Assembly (NCBI GenBank): GCA_032622095.1 | Contig: CP136065.1 | Location: forward strand, 93,069,343 to 93,133,342 | Source of the DNA: Siphonodentalium dalli | Taxonomy: Eukaryota; Mollusca; Scaphopoda; Gadilida; Siphonodentaliidae | DNA length: 64,000 nt | Direction: 5' to 3' | Shown: positions 13,001 through 28,000 of the stretch, in pieces | How the letters are laid out: each line of letters begins with the position of its first letter | How positions within the stretch are numbered: the stretch's first letter is position 1 | The notes under the pieces: generated by a model | What the model saw: the letters and a program-made list of their open reading frames with translations, nothing else | The model's database searches: none | What the model was told of the DNA's origin: nothing | Program-made: the position numbers and the translations under genes

Positions 13001-16000
13001 TGTCAATATCAACATTCATAACAGGTTTCATAATGATCGGATCAGGGATGTGGTGATTATGGTGTGCCAAAGGATTTATTGATGCAAAGAGTAAATTCTA
13101 AAATGGCCACCGGCAGCCATGTTTTTTTCCGAATTACCCACGAAATGACTTGTTCCCATCTACAGCCTTTACAAATCTCATAATGATCTGATCAAAGGTA
13201 CGACCTGTAGCCTGTGCCAATAGATTTAGTCATGCAAAGAGTAAAATCCAAGATGGCTGCTGGCGGCCATGTTTTTCGGCTGAACGACCCCAAAATGACT
13301 CGTTTCCCATCTACATGTCATTGTTAACATACATGACAAATTTCTTGAAGTTCCGACCAAAGCTACGACCTGTAGCCCGCACCAAAGGATTTATTCATGC
13401 AAAGAGTAAAATCCAATATGGCTGCTGGCGGACATGTTTTTTAGCCAAACGACCCCAAAATGACTCGTTCCCATCTACATGTTAATATTAACATCCATGA
13501 TAAATATCATGATGATTAGACAAACAGTACGACCTGTAGCCCGTGCCAATGGATTGAATTTTGAAATCCAAGATGGCTGCCAGCGGCCATGTTTTTTGGC
13601 CGTATGACCCCAAAATGACTCGTTCCCATATACATATCAATATTCATGACAAATTTCATAAAGGTCAGAACAAAGGTACGACCTGTAACCCGCGCCAAAG
13701 GATTTAGTCATTGAAAGAGTAAAATCCAAGATGGCTGCTGGCGGCCATGTTTTTTGGCCGAACGACCCCAAAATCACTCGTTCCCATCTACATGTCATTG
13801 TTAACATCCATGACAAATTTCATGAAGTTCTGACCAAAGCTACAACCTGTAGCCCGCGCCAAAGAATTTAGTCATGCAAAGAGTAAAATCCAAGATGGCT
13901 GCTGGCGGCCATGTTTTTTGGCTGAACGACCCCAAAATCACTCGTTCCCATCTACATGTCAATGTTAACATCCATGACAAATTTCATGATGATCAGACGA
14001 ACAGCACGACCTGTAGCCCGAGCCAATGGATTGAATTTTGAAATCCAAAATGGCCACCAGCGGCCATGTTTTTTGGCCGAATGACCCCAAAATGACTCGT
14101 TCCCATCTACATGTCAATGTCAACATTCATAACAAAATTCATAAAGATCAGACCATAGATACGACCTGTAGCCCGCGCCAAAGGATTTAGTCATGCAAAG
14201 AGTAAAATCCATGATGGCTGCTGGCGGCCATGTTTTTTGGCCGAACAACCCCAAAATCACTAGTTCCCATCTACATGTCATTGTTAACATCCATGACAAA
14301 TTTCATGAAGTTCTGATCAAAACTACGATCAAAATCACTAGTTCCCATCTACATGTCATTGTTAACATCCATGACAAATTTCATGAAGTTCTGATCAAAA
14401 CTACGACCTGTAGCCTGCGCCAAAGGATTTAGTCATGCAAAGAGTAAAATCCATGATGGCTGCTGGCGGCCATGTTTTTTGGCCGAACAACCCCAAAATC
14501 ACTAGTTCCCATCTACATGTCATTGTTAACATCCATGACAAATTTCATGAAGTTCTGATCAAAACTACGACCTGTAACCCGCGCCAAAGGATTTAGTCAT
14601 GCAAAGAGTAAAATCCAAGATGGCTGCTGGTGGCCATGTTTTTTGGCCGAACGACCCCAAAATCACTCGTTCCCATCTACATGTCATTGTTAACATCCAT
14701 GACAAATTTCATGAAGTTCTGACCAAAGCTACAACATGTAGCCCGCACCAAAGAATTTAGTCATGCAAAGAGTAAAATCCAAGATGGCTGCTGGCGGCCA
14801 TGTTTTTTGGCTGAACGATCCCAAAATCACTCGCTCCCATCTACATGTCAATATTAACATCAATGACAAATTTCATGATGATCAGACGAACAGCACGACC
14901 TGTAGCCCGCGCCAATGGATTGAATTTTGAAATCCAAAATGGCCACCAGCGGCCATGTTTTTTGGCCGAATGACCCCAAAATGACTCGTTCCCATCTACA
15001 TGTCAATGTCAACATTCATGACAAATTTCATAAAGATCAGACCAAAGGTACGACCTGTAGCCCGCGCCAAAGGATTTAGTCATGCAAAGAGTAAAATCCA
15101 AGATGGCTGCTGGCGGCCATGTTTTTGGCCGAACAACCCCAAAATCACTCGTTCCCATCTACATGTCATTGTTAACATCCATGACAAATTTCATGAAGTT
15201 CCGATCAAAACTACGACCTGTAGCCTGCGCCAAAGGATTTAGTCATGCAAAGAGTAAAATCCAAGATGGCTGCTGACGGCCATGTTTTTTGGCCGAACGA
15301 CCCCAAAATGACTCGTTCCCATCTACATGTCAATATTAACATCCATGACAAATTTCATGATGATCAAACGAACAGTACGACCTGTAGCCCGCGCCAATGG
15401 ATTGAATTTTGAAATCCAAGATGTTTTTTGGCCGAATGACCCAAAAATGACTCGTTCCCATCTACATGTCAATGTCAACATTCATGCAAAATTTCATAAA
15501 GATCAGACCAAAGGTACGACCTGTAGCCCGCGCCAAAGGAAATTGTTGACGGACACACAGACGACGGATGCCAAGCCATGGCAATAGCTCAAACTTACAA
15601 AAGTAAGTTGAGCTAATAAACTAGCTGAAACAGGCTCCCTTTGAGAGTATTTATTCAGCAGCGGAGGGGCCTCTGGTCCTTTTTTGCACTTCGCACACAT
15701 TTTTATCTTAATCATTTTTATCTTAGTTCAGCCCTACACAAACAAAGTTTAAAGAAAAAACAATATTTTTTTTTTTAAATCAAGTTTCGTCAAGGTATTA
15801 CACTACACTATTGACAGGCCATTGACATTGCATCAGTGGTCAAGGTGTCGAGCTTCGAACAGTGATCAACGGTTTGCTCTTTGCAACATCATGTCTGCTG
15901 TCAAATATTATTACGTCATATACTTCGAATTTCCAGCTGTTTACATTGTTGTCCGTAGGAACGAAGGTCCTTCCAGTGGAAATTGTGTAAGGATTAAGAT

Positions 16001-19000
16001 TTTTTCATCGGTGAGCAGGCCTCTAACTAGTGCAGGGACCAGCCGAGAGGGCGACGTGGGCAACTTCTTCGCCCTAGCGCCGTCCGCTTCGCCTTATTTT
16101 TGCAGTCGGGCGAAGTTCAAGTCGCCCTGAAAATTCCAAAGTTGACTGACGAAAATCGGCAAAATGCCCCAAATAATTTATGATAATTTACAACTGTCAA
16201 CTGTGATTACACACAATACTCCACTATCAGGGTGTTATAAAACAATTAACACCTGTATTGCTCCAATCTGGAAGAATGTTGACAACGGAGTCTGATTACT
16301 GGCAGCTGTGAAAACATCGTCGGGCCTCAAGTGTTAATCTCGTTGTTGTGATTTTTAGATTACCGTGATTACCACACCTTACAATGAAGATTACAACTCA
16401 CAGCTCTCACAATGTGTCAGTTCATCACTCCCTCTATGGAGTTTGGTTAAAGAAATTTTAAAACAATTCATTTGTGAAGCATATTAAAATTTCAAACGGG
16501 ATTACTAATAGAGCGCAGTAAAAGTGTTTATGATTTCGTTTCGTTTCGGTTTGATAAATATTGTTGGCATTTTTAAAAACCCGAAAAATATGAAATAAAA
16601 TCCTGTCATTCTCCCACAATTACGATATAAAATGTTGCTATCCTCTCACAATTATGTTTGGGTATTATTAATAGTTATTAGGGTCATGAAGTGAACATAA
16701 AGACTCCATATTTCAACCATTATTTCATAAGTTTAATTGACATATTACATCTCTCCTATTTTCGTTCTATAGCGACTCCTGTCGTAGTACTGATAAATTC
16801 AAATTTTGTAGACTCACTTCGCCCTATAGAACGGCCACTTCGCCTTATTTTTATAGTAGGGCGAAGTCATTTCGCCCTGAAAATCTGGTCTAGGCTGGTC
16901 CCTGAACTAGTGTAAAATCATATGATTATATGCCAGCTGCACCTGTTCTCATCTGGGCAACTGACTGATCGGCACCGCCAAAATTGGATTTACCTGCTAG
17001 AAGGCTAAATGAGTGAATTAGAATCCTAATTATTATATAACTTACTTTCCGTTAATAACACCATCAGGATTTAGCATAGGGACAATCTTGAAGATGTACT
17101 GCTCTCTCAGAGTGGAGGCATGAAGTCGCTTACTCAGCAAGTAATCAATTACACCTGGCAATGAAGGAATAAAAAATGTCATGTTTGGTACATAATCAAT
17201 ACCGGTACATTTCATTTTTTGTTTCTATTAAAGTACAATCAAATAGGCATAAACATTAATATATAAACCTGGTGCTAAATATCTAGAAACTGTTCTGGAG
17301 ACACCCATTTAACCCTTTCTATACTAAATTAAGCATCATTGATGAGTAGTGGAAAATCACATGAAAATGTTCAGATAATAAGTTCAACAGGTTGTTTTGT
17401 AGAACTTATTATCTGAACATTTGCCACCAATTAATATGAATCATTCTGCTTTTGTATTATCTTTATTCTGAATTTTGTCTGCTTTTATTACCTGATCATC
17501 TCTCCAAATGAATAATAGACCATTCCAATGTAGACTTTTGTAACTGAATGGTATAGAAAGGGTTAAACAACAGAACAAGTTATGTTAGAGAAAAATACAT
17601 TTCTCTGTTTTAGTCAAATGATAGCAGTTTGTTATATGGTTTGAACTTTGAACCCTTATCGCCAGTGCTGGAGGGCAAAATGGCTTGGATGGTACCCCTA
17701 ACCGATTGAGCCACCGAGGCCCCCCCCCCCCCCAATATAGTGTGAAATTGGCAGGCCATGTGAATATATTGTAACATATATGAGCTTACCTTTCATCACC
17801 CAGCTTGAGTTACTTTCCCCAGGATGCACTCTGGCTGACAGGTATATGTACGGCCGACTCCCTGCAAAATATATTTAATTATATAGAACAGCCATATAGT
17901 TTCATATGAGGGCTATTTAGTGTTATCCAGCATATAAAATTGCTACTGATCACATGAAAAACTATAAACACTAAATAATAAGTTCAACAAACAGCGCTGA
18001 ATATATTACTTGCCCCACCCCCATCGAAATTAATAATGAATATTGCTCGAAGTTATCATCTGAACAACTCAAAACCCAAAAACTGCAATACAGATTTATA
18101 AGTAAAACAGAGGCAAAACTGAGTCAAAATTTCTTGGACCTTGACAAAATAGAACTTGCCCTGCATCTTCTCAAATGTAAACCACGTACCAAATAACAAG
18201 AAATTCTGTTGAATATTGCTGGAGTTAACATCCAGACAAGGATTCAACATATGACACACTTATGGATGGACATGGCTCCTATCACTATCGTAGTCAGCTT
18301 TTCATATTCGCGAATAGAATAAGAACTACAAAATTAAAGAGATTTGTACAAGATTGGAATCAATGTCGCATAACTCGCATATGCGAAAAAACTAACGCAC
18401 CATATCCTTGCTCCAATTTTATATTCCTACAGTCAATGTGTGCACCCATGGTGTCCCAAACGTCGACTTTGAATGACTGACTAATAATGTAATCAAGCCT
18501 AGATATAGAAAGAGGTCCCCTGAGAGTGAATGTAGTGATGCTATCTTGTAAGGTGCTCTAGCATCACCAAATTCACCCTCTGGGAACCTCATTCGGACTA
18601 GGCCTCGATTAATATGTGAGAAGTTGAAGTTCCCCAGTTGATTTTGGTAATGTTCACTCATTAGTCAACTCGATTATGCAATTTATCATCTGCAAATTAG
18701 GGGATATAGAAAACTGAACAGAAGGGAAAAAATAACTAACAACAATGCTAATTTTAGACTATAGATACTTCCCAGAAGATGAGCCCTAAGCAGAATGAGG
18801 TCCCCAGAGGGTAAATTTAATGATACTAGCCCACTGTGCGTGATAGCGTCACTAAACTCACCCTCTGGGGACCTCATTTTGTACATGTCAGACACACTAT
18901 ATCCGGACTTGAATGTGATCAGACCATTATGACAATGACCAACATCAGCGATCATGAGAACTGCATTAAACTTTTGCGCAACCTGTATTCATTCATTGCC

Positions 19001-22000
19001 TTTTCATTTTAGGTAACATCCAGGTGAACTGAACAGTTGTTAAACTCAAATTTTCAGGCTTAGATATCCTACCCTTGTCATTACTTACTGAACTCAATCA
19101 TAGCTTCTCTGCTTAGAGACTGTGGTCGGGCGGTGATTGTCAGCACTGGAACAGGGTTTCCTGCGATTGTCTCACACAATGTCTGATGCTCAAAGTAGAT
19201 ATCATCAGTATCACAGTTTTTGCTCCAATTGTGAATGTTAGTCTAGAGAGATAGGTAAAAACAGGTAAAACGACTGACTATCATCACATACATGTAATTA
19301 GCCCCTAAATCCAGCCTCATATGTTTTAGTAAGACACATGTGTATTATCGGCACGTGGAGTGACGTAAGAGCCTAGCGCATTGATGTTGATGTCAATGCC
19401 GGATCTTTATTATGTTAATTAGAATATAATTATGATATACAAGTTGTATTTGGTTATTTAGTGTTGACTGTGAGATAAACATGGGTGGTAAGGGTGGTTG
19501 AACCATTTTGTCAACATGAAAAGACACATTTAAAATTGAACTATATTTTTTCTTGAAGGTGTCTTTACTTCTTGTGGTTGTGATAAGGAAATCAATATAT
19601 ATTTATTTTTTAACCCCAGCCATTTCGAGATTTTTTTTCCTTGCTAAAATGTGATTATGTGATAAAATGGGTCTCAAATTCTTCGCAATTCTATACAAAA
19701 GCTATTAACCTTGTCCACTAAATTTGATTAATATAATTTTTGTATAGAATTGTGGCTCATTAGAGACATATGACTGCCAATATTACTGGCAGAAACCCGA
19801 TTCAACAACCGGCATATAATAGAATTAAAACAGCAAACATTTTGCCAAAAAAATCATTTTAGGTTACTATGTAAGTAAACTGCCAAAAAAATATACAAAT
19901 TTATTTTGTTCGTGAATGAAAGGATACCATCCCGATAACAGACTGAGAACCATGTAGTAGATATTAACTTCTTACCTTCAAAATGGTATTAAACCGACAT
20001 GTCCCAATAAAAACCCCACAATTATGTACACATAATTTGGTAAAATGTATCTCAAAACATACGTATTTTGTTTCAATAAATTTGTTTCAATAAATTATAT
20101 TTTGTTTCGTTTGAGTGTCAGTGGTCACGTAAAAATTCTAACTGTAGACCATTGAAAGAAAATCTAGAGCTGTCATCACTGTGATCGTATATGGCACGGC
20201 ATTTAAAATAGTTTCATGTTACGAAAACACAATATACCTTTTCTGGATACTCCGTTTCCAATTCCAGAATTGTTTTTTTATTGAGACCCAATCACAGTTT
20301 TAAAAGATGTATTTTTTATGACTTCAGAAATGCGTCTTTCTGGGACATATAGTGCTCGTAGAAAGGTAGTTTAGTGCAAACTACCATGTGGCTTTAGGTT
20401 TGACTTAAATTTGATTTTGTGTTAAGAAATCAACATTCTACTGATGTGGCCAAATAATGTAATAATTTCTCAACTCGATCATATTTTCAAGTTAAAACTT
20501 GCTCTGTCATCAGGTGACATAAAACTTTGCATGCCAGAGCAACATCACGATTGATGTAAACTGTCAGTTGAAGGTTCATTCATATACCCCTGATTTTCAC
20601 GTGTTAATATACCAAGTTTTATATAGTTTCCATGGTATAAAATAATAAATATGAGTCGAGGACAGCTGTCTGGAAACGATTATATCAATTAATATTGATT
20701 TTATATTCGTTATTTTCTTATATAATGCGATAATCAAGTGGGACATTTTTTGTTACTATTTTTAGAATTTTTAGATAGAGCTATGCTACCCTCCGAACGA
20801 ACGCGAGCCGTAAAATGTCCCAATTTATTTTATGTATATTATATCAGAAAATTCAAAATAAAATCAATATTAATAGATAGATGCATTTCCGGACAGAGGT
20901 CTTCGATTCATAATTATTATTTTATATGCAGGAAACTATACAAAACGTTATAGAAAGAGATAGACCATCTTTAAAATGTCCAAAGATATACAAACCTTTA
21001 GTGTACTATAGGTGTATGGGAAATGGTAAGCTAGGTAGCACACATCTCTGGTATGTTTGAACACTACAGTGAATGTTCCGGTGTAGTAAGACTTTCCCTT
21101 GACGCCATCAGTCGCTTGGGAACTCCGACTATAGTGATTTTTATAATAACAGATGCCGTTTCCGGACCTAATCCAATATGGCCGACCTTCCAAAGCTTCA
21201 GTAACTGAGAACAGCAGCGGCTTCATCCCTGAAAAATGAGGAACACATACTCATGTTCTATTCTAGAGTAACTATTATTCCACACCCACTAGCGTGGAGC
21301 GCATATCTTCAACAGAATCATTGCCACTGATTACACATTACTATCTCCCACACATTAAATACAATCTGGAAGTTTTACATTGTGCTGATGTCGCTAGGAA
21401 TGATGATGATAGTGGAAGTCAGATATTTGTGTTCAAGTCTGGATATAGTGTGTCTGAAATCTGCAGAATGATATCCCCAGGGGGGTGAATTTAGTGACAC
21501 TATAGGGACCTCATTCTGCTTAGGCCTCATCTTCTGGGAAGTATCTATAGTATCAAATTAACATTGTTTTTAGTTATTTTTCCCTTCTGTTCTACATCCC
21601 CTAATTTGCAGAAGATAAACTGAGGAACTTAAATCTGATCCTAGGTCTGTTGAGGCCTAAGCAGAATGAGGTTTCCAGAAGGTGAATTTGGTGATGCTAA
21701 CTCACCATGCGGGATAGTGTCACTAAATTCACCCACTGGGGACCTCATTCTGCAAATTTCAGACACACTCTATCCAGTCTTGCTTGTGTTGATGCCTGAG
21801 TAATTGACATTTTTTTTTATGACAGACTTAAATCTCAATTATGGTAGCTATAACAGCAATGAAACAATGATTGGCTTTACCTGATGTATAGATGTAGAAT
21901 AAATACAGAACACAACATGCATCAGAATCTCAATTCTGTTATCGAACTCATTGTAGATGACCTTTGGCATTTGTGAAATATATCCTTGGTGTACACATAG

Positions 22001-25000
22001 TCATTTTCATATCCTAATAACATACATGTATGTAAATGACATCAGTTCAAACAAACATAAATGTAATAGTGCATGCATACATAAACGGAATGCTTGGAAA
22101 GGGGATTAAACAACAAGCCGAGGGGCTTATATTAAGTTTGTTCCTTTTTGTTGAGCGCTCCCTCTCCATTAAAGTAGAGTTGGGGGATCGGAAGGGAAGG
22201 ACTGGAAATATAATGTCGGGAGAGAGATACATGTAATATTTTTCGTGTCGAGAGAGGTGGATGGACAGAGAGGTTGAGAAGGAGAGAAACCTTGGGAGAA
22301 GAGAGGTTTGGAAAGGAACACAGTGGATGTAATAATGCACAATATTCATACACCAGACATCATGGGAGGGGGATCTGCCTTGAACATCTAAACATTTCAT
22401 GAATTATTAAAGTCACATGCCGGTTTGCATTCCAAAATACACCTAATAATATTTTGTTTGAATTAGCGGTATTCCCGGTATCAAAATAGGTTGATAAATA
22501 CTTGGAACTACTTTTCTACGAGCATTAAATTTCCCAGAATGACGCATTGAAGTCATTAACAATACAACTTTGAACACAATGTTCGGATACCAAACACACA
22601 ACAGCCATATGTATGGTATGGAACAGGAAAAGAGCGTTCTGTGTTAGTCTATTCCTGATATGGTAGGAATAAAGAGCGTTTTTTTCACTTCTGTGTGAAA
22701 AATTTAAAACAGCTGGAAAATGGCTGTGACCATGGCAAGTATTTTTCAGAGCAAACGAATCCGGTATATCAATATTTCATATATTTATCAACCTATCTTA
22801 TACCTTCTTTCAAATATCTAGAACAAATTTGAAAGCTTGAATGAGCCATGTCTGTTTAAGTCTTATCGGTGTAGACGGTGGAATTTGAATTTTGGATCAG
22901 ATGATATGAACATTTATATATTATTCTATTCTACATCAGGTGAAACTTTTTGTTCTTATAATGTACAGTAATGCCCTAAATAATCGACTCCTTAACCACA
23001 GCAGAATTATGGGTAATTTTTCAGGATTTAGTCGGAAATATGGCTTGTTGCCATTCATCGGAAAGCTCTCAGTGAGAGCTTTCCGATGAATGGCAACAAG
23101 CCATATTTCCGACTAAATCCTGAAAAATTACCCATAATTCTGCTGTGGTTAAGGAGTCAATTATTTAGGGCATTACTGTATGTCTGCACTGCATCGAAAA
23201 TGTTTTTGTTTTCACAGGAGCCTGAGTTCATGTGATCCCCACAGAAGAGTCTTCTCTGAAAGGATGATGTTTAGAAGGGATTTAAGGAGAACTTTTCTTT
23301 GTTCGTGGCAAAACTGGATATAGTGTGTCTGACACCCAGTGACCAAGAGGGTGAATTTAGTGACACTATCCTGCATGGTGGGCTAGCATCACCAAATTCA
23401 CCCCTCTGGGAACTTCATTCTGCTAAGGCCTCAACTGCTATGCATGACCTAGATACTTCCCAGAAGGTGAGGCTTAAGCAGAATGAGGTCCCCAGAGGGT
23501 GAATTTTGTGATGCTAGCCCACTGTGCGGGATAGCATACTAATTCACCCTCTGGGGACCTCATTCTGCAAATATCAGACACACTATATCCAAGCTTGGTT
23601 CTTGGTAGAATGTACACTCTAAAAGATATTGATACAATGTCTTTAGTTCTCCACACAGACAGAATGGGGAAGTATTGACATGATTGCATGTCAGATTATA
23701 ATTATATCCATACGACATCCACAACTCATTACCCAACACGTCCGAATTTGTCGGCATCCAGGTTTGCCAATGCGTCGGCAATTGTCAGCATCTGACATCA
23801 GTAAAAAAAGATATATTATTAATCTGTTTGGCACCACATTTGAGCATTTTTAACAAATAAATAACCAACAGTTAGTATCTTTAGAAAGCTGAGATCATAA
23901 TATATATAAGATTTTAGAGGCAAGGACTCAGTATGAGTGTTCATTGCTTCTTATTTGCTTATCTCAGTGATCGTGAACAAATTCTTATTTCTTATTGAAA
24001 TGGCCATGTGTCGATCAAAATCGGTCCCGATTTTCGCCCATGCCAGGGTTCGAACCAGCGCCAACCTTGTCTAGCTTTCTTTCTAATTATTTGGTACTTT
24101 TGATTGACGTTATCAAGATTTTCATTGTGTAAACCTTTCAAGATAACTTTTATTCCCAACAACAAAAATATTTGGCGAAGCTGCCTTTGCGTTTGTCGCT
24201 GGTGTCAGACAGTGTCCTGCAAGGTTGCAAGGGCAAAGTATATGACATCTTCCAACTTTATATTGGTAGCTATATAGGGAAATGTGTCATTTATAAGATG
24301 TAGACTTTTTATTTCAAAAAAGTGCATCATTAATATATTCTTACGAGTCCCGAAAATGGTCACAGATAACCAGATTCCAACATAATGTTTGTGTAACTGG
24401 GACATTTTTCATGTCAAATTCCCATTTGTTATATCAGTCACGTCATGATAACAAATATACTAATAATCTAAATAAACTAAAAAAATAAATAATTTTAATC
24501 AGTTCTATCATATATTTATTAAATATCATTTAAAATTTATTAAACAGCAATGAGAGAACCTTAGAACAAACTTCCTGAGAAACAGCACTCTCTAGCAATT
24601 TCGAAACATGTGTGTCAGAGGCTGGTGCGCCATTTTGAATCTTATAAATGTCACCAAACTAGTTTTCGTGAGATATTTATCATTTTTAATTGCCAAAATT
24701 TTCACAATTATGAGAGTCCTTATATTAAGTTATACCTACACAATATATTTCTAAAGAGTGTATTAAAAGCATGAAGTTGGTCACTACACTGACAAAATGT
24801 CAAAAGTACTGATTCGTAACAAGGTGAAGGTTACCGGCGAGAATAGAAAGAAAATGCACATGGTATTATCAATGAATATTCAATAATTAAATTGATATCT
24901 GTTTGGGTTATGAATCACATTCTTTTGCACATTCACATGCTAATGTACTAGATGTAATGGGTCACAAATTGATGTAAAATAATCAAGAAATTTTGACTAA

Positions 25001-28000
25001 AAACAAAATAAATAATTTGTTAAACATGCCATTATCAATTATTTTCGTCTTCAAGTCAACCAGTGTGAACAGGTTTTTGTCCATTTGTATACACATGAAT
25101 ATCATCAGAAACAACAATATATTATTGACTGAAAATTACATTTTAATAGTGATATTTTATTTATGGTGATCAATTCATTTATTTATAGTGATAAAAGGGG
25201 AATAACTCCATCAGAAATGGTCAGACCTGTATTCTCATGTGATTAATCACATACTAAATTTTAAAGCTATCGGATACCGTCACAACTTGAGATATCATCC
25301 AGACAACAAGATAATCAGCAAATTATAAGTTGAAAAGGGGTATAACTCCACCAGAAATGATCGGACCGGATCCATATTCGAACTTGATCAGGACTTTCTT
25401 ATAAGAAGACCACTACCAAGTTTCATCACATTCTGTCGAATTCTATTAAGTTAAGTTATCATCTGGACAACAAACATTTCAGATGGACAAAAGGACAGAC
25501 AGTCAAATTGGTGGATGGACAGACAAATGGATTGCTGGACGGAAACAACTAATTTCTATAGATTTTTTTAGGGGTAAATAATTTGTAGTTATTAGCTGAA
25601 TGAATGAATCCATATGGGCTTCTCTGTCCGGGTAATCTCTATAAGGGTCACAATCAAGGAATACTGTAGTAAATAATAAATAAATGTAAAAGATAGTAGT
25701 CCATACCAAAGTTCATTTCACTGTTGAGTTTCTCAAAGTTGATGATGTTGAATCTATATGGAACATCAGCCATCATGTTGGCGACCTCGAAGTAAAACCA
25801 CTGGTGGTGATGGTTAGAGTTTACATCTGGATTCAGTATCAAGTCAAACTCATTTTCTCTCACCTGCGAGGAAAAAAACTACTTATTGTGGTAGTCAGGT
25901 GAGTACATTTTCAAATTGATTAATATTATCCACGTTCAACTATATATTGAAGATAATGGTGTATAATTACAATAGTCTGTCAAATTAGAAAATGTTCTAA
26001 TATAAGTCGAGTTGTTAAAAATTATGGGTGCCTTCAAGCACATTATTATTGCATACAACAAAATATATACAGTAATGCCCTAAGTAATCGACCTCTTAAC
26101 CACAGCAGAATTATGGGTAACTTTTCAGGATTTAGTCGGAAATATGGCTTGTTGCCATTCATCGGAAAGCTCTCCCCGAGAGCTTTCCGATGAATAGCAA
26201 CAAGCCATATTTCCGACTAAATCCTGAAAAGTTACCCATAGTTCTGCTGTGGTTAAGAGATTGATTACTTAGGGCATTACTGTAGGAGGCACTCATTTAT
26301 ATGTTAACCCTTTACCCAACAAACCGGCCAAAACCGGCCAAATAAAGCTTCAACAGCCTAAATTATCTTGGGTCTGTCTCAATAAAACCATACAAATATG
26401 GATATCATTGGAACCGGCTCATTGACCACATTGTGATGGTTACAGTTATGCCCTGTGCCAATGCATTCTCTTATATATGCGAGTCGACCATAGGTCGCCT
26501 CGCATATATAAGAGAATGCATTGGCCTAAAAAAAATATTTTTTAAACACTTTTTACCATTTTTTCTTACATTCTTTAACAATTTTATAATTTTTAATGTG
26601 TTAAGCCAATGCATTCTCTTATATATGCGAGGCGACCTATGGTCGACTCGCATATATAAGAGAATGCATTGGCACAGGGCCCTTCTGTTGGGTAAAGGGT
26701 TAATGTGTTTATTCACTGGATCACTAACCTGAATAACCCTTCTCAGGTTTCCACTCTCAAACTGAGAATTGAATTTCAGACAGTCAGGGCCAACTTCATA
26801 CTTGCCGATCCTGTAGTAAAAGATTGGAGAACTTATAGCACATAATAGTCTAAACTTTTATATCATATGAACTTATAGCACATAATAGTCTAAACTTTTA
26901 TATCATATGAACTTATAGCACATAATAGTCTAAACTTTTATATCATATGAACTTATAGCACATAATAGTCTAAACTTTTATATCATATGAACTTAAAGCA
27001 CATAATAGTCTAAACTTTTATATCATATGAACTTATAGCACATAATAGTCTAAACTTTAATATCATATGAACTTATAGCACATAATAGTCTAAACTTTTA
27101 TATCATATGAACTTATAGCACATAATAGTCTAAACTTTTATATCATATGAACTTATAGCACATAATAGTCTAAACTTTTATATCATATGAACTTATAGCA
27201 CATAATACTGATGTTGTGTTATGATCTACGGATTAGATTGTTTTTGAAATTGCACAGTTCGCAAAGATAGAATTTTATTTTTTAACAAAAACACTTTTAA
27301 TGTTTCTTTAGGTATAATCTGGGTTTTCAAATGCAATTACAGTTTAAAAACATTTGCCTAATTACAAAAGTTTGTGTTTAGGCAAATGTCTTTAAAGGGG
27401 TACAGTACACCATTTTCAATAAATTCCTGGTAATATTAACAATGATCTAATATCGATAATACATAGAAAAATAAGTAATTTTAGTTGAAGATGTACTCTG
27501 TAAACGTTCAGGTTAATAGGTTATCTTAAAATCAAAGTTAATAATTTGATATAAATTTAATTTATGGCTTGAGCCATAAATTAAATTATGAATTTCCGTG
27601 TACATGATGTAATCAAATCAATTAACAGATAGTGGATTGGGCAATGAGTGGCACACATGATCGTGTAAAAAAAATATGTTGAAATGGGGCATAAACTCAA
27701 GCCACTCACTGACTAGTGACTATACAATAACTTAAATGAGTACACGGGACTAGTATGCATATAATATAACATTTATTTGATACATTTGCTTGATAAGTGT
27801 ACAAAAAATTATTTGACAATGACAGTTTGTATTTTTGCATTCCGACTAATCTGCCATCCATAACATTACTTTGTACTGAACAGACTTTCAAATTTTCTAA
27901 ATCTGGTTACCTTATTCTACAACTCAGAGACTATAGAAACCAACAACACCATTTGAGTAGAGTATCCCTTTAAACTGTGTCCCGCACCATATTTCCAGGC

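Noticed and set aside
14193-15587. Repeated 60-90-codon ORFs across the pearl-like arrays
   Set aside because: The array units themselves produce them; frames change from unit to unit and stops vary.
20738-20953. 71-codon ORF near the M8-like foldback
   Set aside because: It overlaps a foldback arm and the same arm sequence occurs in other positions without the frame.
22047-22400. 117-codon minus-strand ORF
   Set aside because: Purine-rich/pyrimidine-rich low-complexity strand without any motif, overlapped by other ORFs of similar size.
24030-24065. Possible tRNA or SINE from GGGTTCGAACC
   Set aside because: Only a box B-like string; no box A, no cloverleaf, no recurring copy in the window.
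26433-26732. ~80-100-codon ORFs on both strands within the M1 and M2 copies (also 28640-28909, 30603-30818, 40466-40786)
   Set aside because: They are translations of the palindromic MITE core and recur in every copy in both directions; no codon-level conservation.
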